The notes under the pieces are model-generated. The model saw nothing but the letters and a program-made list of their open reading frames with translations, was not told the DNA's origin and ran no database searches. The position numbers and the translations under genes are program-made. This document shows positions 3,610 through 7,463 of a stretch of 7,463 nucleotides of DNA, piece by piece. Source of the stretch: an uncultured Lachnospiraceae bacterium (GTDB taxonomy: Bacteria; Bacillota; Clostridia; Lachnospirales; Lachnospiraceae); the NCBI GenBank assembly GCA_949935685.1, contig CATLGN010000072.1, positions 1-7,463 of the forward strand, given 5' to 3'. Each line of letters opens with the position of its first letter. Position 1 is the first letter of the stretch.

Positions 3610-5382
3610 TTACATCCGTTCCGGCGCCGAGAAGCCGAGCAGATCGATACACGTCTCCAGTATTTTCCCCGTCAGCACAAGGAGCGCAATCCAGCCTGCC
3701 TTTTTCTCCGCGTCTTCCTCTTTCAGAATATTCTGCTCATGATAAAAATGGTTAAACACATTCGACAGATTGTAAATATAGGCGCATACTTTGTGCGGCG
3801 CGGTCTCTGCAAAAGCATTTTCCACCATCGTCTGGAATCCGGCCAGCTCCAGCATCAGGCTCTTTTCCGAAACGCCCTGCGCTTCCCGGAGCGCAGCCGC
3901 CTGCAGATCGCCGCCCTGTTCCTGATATTTGCGCAGGATCGACTTGATTCGCGCGATTGTATACAAAATATAAGGGCCGGTATCTCCCTCCGAGGAGCTG
4001 AATTTTGCTATATCAAAAATATAGTCCTTGGAAGCCTGATTAGACAGATCGCCGTATTTTACCGCTGCCAGCGCCGCCTGCGCCGCAGTCTCACGCGCTT
4101 CTTCCGGGGACATTTTTTCGCCCTCGCCGGAGGTGATTTTCTCGTACATCCGCTCGTTAATGTCCGCGATCAGCGTTTCCAGACGCATCACGCCGCCCTC
4201 CCGCGTTTTAAAAGCCTTGCCGTCGGGACCGTTCACTGTGCCGAAGCCCAGAAACTGCAGCGCTGTCTCCGGCTTTACCAGCTTTGTCTTGCGGGCGCAG
4301 CGAAATACTTGTTCAAAATACAATTCCTGCCGTTTATCCACAACATAAATAATCGTATCCGGCCCGATCTGTTCCATCCGCTCCATAATCGTCGCCAGAT
4401 CGGTCGTATTGTACAGCGACGCGCCGTCCGATTTTAAAATCATGCAGGGCGGTATCTCTCTCGTATCGCTCTCCTCTTTGACATCCACCACAAGCGCGCC
4501 GTCGCTTTCATGGGCATAGCCTTCTTTTTTCAGATATTCCACCATGCCGGGAATGCGGTCGTGCACATCGGATTCGCCTTTCCAGAGATCAAAATCCACA
4601 TGCAGCCGCTCATAATTCCGCTTCAAATCCGCCACGGATACGGCAATGATATGATCCCACAGCGCCCGATAGCCGCGCACGCCGCTTTGCAGCTTATATG
4701 TGGCCTCCATGGCCTTTTCTTTATAGACGGGATCCGCCTTGGAACGGGCGCTGGCCGCCGGATAGATCTCCTCCAGCTCCGAAATGGTAAACGGCGCTTC
4801 CGCAGGGTATTCGCCTTCGTACGTTTCATCGAAATACGGAAGCTGCGGCTGCCGCTCTTTCAGCTCCGTTATAATCAGTCCCATCTGCAGGCCCCAGTCC
4901 CCCATATGAATATCACCGATCACCGTATGGCCCATATACCGGGCGATACGCTTAACGCTCTCGCCGATCACAGCGGAACGCAGATGGCCCACGTGCAGCG
5001 GCTTCGCCACATTGGGTCCGCCATAATCAATCATAATCGTCTTTTTCTGCGCAGGCATTTCCAGACCAAACTTTTCACTTTCTTCCATTTCCTTCAGATA
5101 TGCCGTCAGAAAGCCTTCTTTTATTTTCAGATTCAGAAATCCCGGCGGCGCCGCATCCACCTGTGAAAACACGGCGTTTTCCCGCAGCGTTTGCGCCACA
5201 TCGTTCGCAATCATAATCGGCGCTTTTTTATACCGTTTTGCCCCCGCCATCGCGCCGTTACACTGATATTCGCACAGATCCGGCCGGTTGGAAACCGTCA
5301 CACGCCCCAGATCCCGCGCATATCCGGCCGCTTCAAACGCCGCCTCCACTTCTTTTGTGATCAAATCCAGTATCTTTTTCAT
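3610..5382 (-). CDS. argS: Arginyl-tRNA synthetase (class I)
   Basis: A 590-residue cytoplasmic enzyme, within the normal ArgRS range, that charges tRNA-Arg with arginine using ATP. Domains in order: N-terminal Add-1 domain that recognises the tRNA elbow (about 1-100), Rossmann catalytic core with the HIGH motif as HVGH at 130-133 and GDWG at 161-164, then the DALR helical anticodon-binding domain (about 465-590) with EGDTGPYILYTIARIKSILR and the typical end LLGFSAPERM. The second class I signature (KMSKS) is replaced by KAFKTREGG near 389-397. Loss of this motif is known in many ArgRS enzymes, so activity is not in doubt. The ATG overlaps the queH stop by four bases (ATGA) and its ribosome-site-like AAAGGA lies rather far upstream, so translation is probably coupled to queH. 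A weak hairpin follows the stop but lacks a T-run, so no clear terminator is seen before the tRNA promoter. Confidence 0.97.
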   Translation of the reverse strand: MKKILDLITKEVEAAFEAAGYARDLGRVTVSNRPDLCEYQCNGAMAGAKRYKKAPIMIANDVAQTLRENAVFSQVDAAPPGFLNLKIKEGFLTAYLKEMEESEKFGLEMPAQKKTIMIDYGGPNVAKPLHVGHLRSAVIGESVKRIARYMGHTVIGDIHMGDWGLQMGLIITELKERQPQLPYFDETYEGEYPAEAPFTISELEEIYPAASARSKADPVYKEKAMEATYKLQSGVRGYRALWDHIIAVSVADLKRNYERLHVDFDLWKGESDVHDRIPGMVEYLKKEGYAHESDGALVVDVKEESDTREIPPCMILKSDGASLYNTTDLATIMERMEQIGPDTIIYVVDKRQELYFEQVFRCARKTKLVKPETALQFLGFGTVNGPDGKAFKTREGGVMRLETLIADINERMYEKITSGEGEKMSPEEARETAAQAALAAVKYGDLSNQASKDYIFDIAKFSSSEGDTGPYILYTIARIKSILRKYQEQGGDLQAAALREAQGVSEKSLMLELAGFQTMVENAFAETAPHKVCAYIYNLSNVFNHFYHEQNILKEEDAEKKAGWIALLVLTGKILETCIDLLGFSAPERM

Positions 5383-6077
5383 ATATTACAGCTTTTCCTT
5401 TCAGCTATTATATTTTTGGGTTCCGTTTCTGCCGCGGCCCGGCAGCGCTCCCGCTCCGCCCGGGAAAATACGCAGCCGCAGTAATCCTGCCGATACAGAC
5501 CATACTTCTCTGACAGCAGAACCGACTGCCGGAATCCGTCCTTTTTCTTAAAATCCGACGGCAGAAATGGAATCGCATACCGCTTTCCCATCTCCCTGCC
5601 GATCGCATTCAATCTTTCCGCATCCTTTAATGGGCTGATCGTCAGCGTGGTCGTAAAACAGTCAAATCCCTGCGCTTTCGCTTTCCGCGCGGTTTCTCCC
5701 AGACGCAGCGCAAAGCAAAGGCGGCACCGCTGCCCGCCCTCCGGGCACTGTTCCAGTCCCTGCGCCGCTTCCAAAAAGACAGCCGGGTTATACTCCCCTT
5801 CCTGCACGGCAATCGGAAAGGCATCCGCCGCCCCGGCATCCCGCTCTCTGTTCAGGGCTTCGATCAGACGCTTTTGTTCCGCCGCCCGCTTCCGGTATTC
5901 CTCCTGCTGCGTTATATTGGGATTATAATAAAACACGGTAATCCGAAAAAACGCCCGCAGATATATGAGCACATAACTGCTGCACGGCGCACAACAACTG
6001 TGCAGAAAGAGACGTTTCCCCCTGTTTTCTGTTTTTTCCAGTATCGCTTCCAGCTCTTTTTGATAATTCCGCTTCAT
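5379..6077 (-). CDS. queH: Epoxyqueuosine reductase QueH (DUF208 family)
   Basis: A 232-residue soluble enzyme for the last step of queuosine synthesis, reducing epoxyqueuosine to queuosine at the wobble base of GUN-anticodon tRNAs. QueH is the non-homologous alternative to the cobalamin-dependent QueG and is common in Firmicutes. The family cysteines are present: LHSCCAPCS (Cys28, 29, 32), RCRLC (Cys118, 121) and DYCGC (Cys200, 202), expected to hold a 4Fe-4S cluster and an additional iron. FTTTLTISPLKD (141-152) and FKKKDGFRQS (176-185) are further conserved blocks. The GGGGAG ribosome site (6086-6091) is 8 bases from the ATG. It follows carB by 51 bases with no terminator between, and its TGA overlaps the argS ATG, so a carB-queH-argS transcript is likely. 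No queuosine precursor genes appear here; queH may serve salvage or synthesis encoded elsewhere. Confidence 0.93.
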   Translation of the reverse strand: MKRNYQKELEAILEKTENRGKRLFLHSCCAPCSSYVLIYLRAFFRITVFYYNPNITQQEEYRKRAAEQKRLIEALNRERDAGAADAFPIAVQEGEYNPAVFLEAAQGLEQCPEGGQRCRLCFALRLGETARKAKAQGFDCFTTTLTISPLKDAERLNAIGREMGKRYAIPFLPSDFKKKDGFRQSVLLSEKYGLYRQDYCGCVFSRAERERCRAAAETEPKNIIAERKSCNI

Positions 6078-6083
6078 CGCCAG

Positions 6084-6092
6084 CTCTCCCCT
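6084..6092 (-). promoter_or_regulatory. Ribosome binding site of queH
   Basis: Minus-strand AGGGGAGAG containing GGGGAG, 8 bases before the ATG at 6077, inside the 51-base gap after carB. This supports the 6077 start. No promoter or terminator is visible in the gap. Confidence 0.65.
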
Positions 6093-6128
6093 GTCACAGC
6101 CTCCGCATATTCCGCGCCGTATCTTTCG

Positions 6129-7463
6129 TCAGCCCAGAGACGCCACATCGATCAGCGTCAGTTCACCCGCCATGGCGTTTTCCAGGCTGGTGACAAGCGC
6201 ACGCGCCGTATCGAGGCTCGTCAGGCAGTTCACACCCGTCTCGATCGCCGTACGCCGGATCAGGAAACCGTCCCGGGACTTGTCACGCCCCTGTGTGGGC
6301 GTATCGATCACCAGGTCAATCTTATGTCCGAGTATCAGGTCCATAACGGTCGGTGATTCCTGCTGGATCTTATTGACCTTGCGCGCTTTGATGCCCGCCT
6401 CACGCAGCGCGGCCGCCGTACTCCGCGTCGCATAGATCGTATAGCCAAGCTTTTCAAATCGGCGTCCGATCTCAATCGCTTCTCCCTTATCCGCATCCTT
6501 TACGGTAATAATCATCTGCCGGAAACGCGGCAGATCGACGCCCGAGCCGAGAAACGCCTTATATAAGGCCTCCTGGAACGTGCGGGCAATGCCCAGACAT
6601 TCTCCGGTCGACTTCATCTCCGGGCCCAGACTGATCTCCGCGCCGCGTATCTTCTCAAAGGAAAATACCGGCATCTTGATCGCCACATAATCGGCTTCTT
6701 TCTGCAGCCCCGGCTCGTATCCAAGCTCCCGTATCGTTTTGCCGATAATGACTTCCGCCGCCAGATCCACAATCGGGATGCCCGTCACCTTGCTGATATA
6801 CGGCACTGTCCGGGAAGATCGCGGATTGACTTCGATCACATAGACGTCCTCCCCGATAGCGATAAACTGAATATTGATCAGGCCTTTCACGTGCAGCGCG
6901 CGCGCCAGACGTTTCGTATATTCCGCAATCTTCTCCTTTACCGCGCCGTCGATCGTATGCGCGGGATATACGGATATGCTGTCCCCGGAGTGCACGCCGG
7001 TGCGCTCAATATGCTCCATAATGCCCGGGATCAGAATATCGGTCCCATCGCAGACCGCATCCACTTCGATCTCTTTTCCCTGCAAATATTTATCGACAAG
7101 AATCGGATGATCCTGCGCAATGCGATTGATAATCTCCATAAATTCTTCGATTTCCTGATCGTTGATGGCGATCTGCATCCCCTGTCCGCCGAGCACATAG
7201 GAAGGACGCACCAGCACCGGATAGCCAAGGCGGTTCGCCACCGCTTTCGCCTCCTGCGCCGTATAGACCGTGCCGCCCGCGGCGCGGGGGATCCCGGTCT
7301 GCTCCAGTATCCGGTCAAACAGCTCCCGGTCTTCCGCGGCGTCCACATCCTCCGCCTTTGTCCCCAGAATCGGCACGCCCATCTTCATCAGACTCTCCGT
7401 CAATTTAATCGCCGTCTGCCCGCCGAACTGCACGATCGCTCCGTCCGGTTCTTCCAGACGCAC
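6129..7463 (-). CDS. carB: Carbamoyl-phosphate synthase large subunit, C-terminal part (5' end outside window)
   Basis: The frame is open to the window edge and encodes the last 444 residues of a protein that is usually about 1060 to 1080 long, so the start is missing; the first in-window codon is an internal GTG. The large subunit makes carbamoyl phosphate from bicarbonate, ammonia and two ATP, for arginine and pyrimidine synthesis. What is seen is the second ATP-grasp unit (about 50-300 of this piece), which phosphorylates carbamate: Gly-rich YVLGGQGM, EVDAVCDG, HIERTGVHSGDS, and the metal/ATP ligands Gln199, Glu211 and Asn213 in VYVIEVNPRSSRT. Residues about 315-430 form the MGS-like allosteric domain, with DLVIDTPTQG and FLIRRTAIETGVNCLTSLDTA. 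Whether it is the arginine- or pyrimidine-specific copy cannot be told, since carA and its upstream neighbours are not in view. queH follows after 51 bases. Confidence 0.97.
   Translation of the reverse strand: MRLEEPDGAIVQFGGQTAIKLTESLMKMGVPILGTKAEDVDAAEDRELFDRILEQTGIPRAAGGTVYTAQEAKAVANRLGYPVLVRPSYVLGGQGMQIAINDQEIEEFMEIINRIAQDHPILVDKYLQGKEIEVDAVCDGTDILIPGIMEHIERTGVHSGDSISVYPAHTIDGAVKEKIAEYTKRLARALHVKGLINIQFIAIGEDVYVIEVNPRSSRTVPYISKVTGIPIVDLAAEVIIGKTIRELGYEPGLQKEADYVAIKMPVFSFEKIRGAEISLGPEMKSTGECLGIARTFQEALYKAFLGSGVDLPRFRQMIITVKDADKGEAIEIGRRFEKLGYTIYATRSTAAALREAGIKARKVNKIQQESPTVMDLILGHKIDLVIDTPTQGRDKSRDGFLIRRTAIETGVNCLTSLDTARALVTSLENAMAGELTLIDVASLG

Noticed and set aside
3541..4437. Long plus-strand open frame opposite argS
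   Set aside because: It is antisense to a certain argS gene in a GC-rich region, shows no recognisable domains, and is best explained as a shadow frame.
4510..5166. 218-codon plus-strand frame opposite argS
   Set aside because: Same reason: it mirrors the codon structure of argS and has no family features.

Overview
The window looks like a chromosomal segment of a mid-GC Clostridia member, most likely Lachnospiraceae. This is inferred from strong AAGGAGG-type ribosome sites, tRNA genes without an encoded CCA, a QueH-type queuosine enzyme, a Clostridia-style secreted CAP-domain protein, and a repeat whose arms resemble short 'hypothetical proteins' I remember from Lachnospiraceae genomes. No taxonomic search was possible.

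Layout. (1) 1-993, plus strand: the 3' end of a GNAT acetyltransferase overlaps a Cof-type HAD phosphatase, and the pair is closed by a strong intrinsic terminator. (2) 999-1736, minus strand: a secreted CAP/SCP (YkwD-like) protein with a near-perfect ribosome site and a candidate promoter containing an inverted repeat. (3) About 1725-3325: an AT-rich accessory patch. It holds an orphan reading-frame fragment, a zinc-ribbon plus YbjQ (DUF74) protein gene, an internally deleted IS5-family transposase remnant, and a 427-bp palindromic MITE-like element with perfect 28-bp terminal inverted repeats and a perfect 10-bp target duplication. A small tandem repeat follows. (4) 3282-3547, minus strand: tRNA-Val(TAC) and tRNA-Met(CAT) with a consensus promoter and intrinsic terminator. 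(5) 3610-7463, minus strand: carB (3' part, cut by the window edge), queH and argS in one direction; queH and argS overlap by ATGA.

The conserved block (carB, queH, argS, the tRNAs) covers arginine/pyrimidine precursor supply, tRNA wobble modification and arginyl-tRNA charging, so much of it serves translation. The accessory patch lies just downstream of the tRNA genes, a classic insertion hotspot. It carries two traces of transposition but no intact transposase, integrase or tRNA-end duplication.

The best candidate for something not formally described is the 2730-3156 palindromic element. It is clearly bounded, apparently non-coding, has short hairpins in its core, and can be delimited to the base by its target duplication. 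No complete novel multi-gene system is visible.
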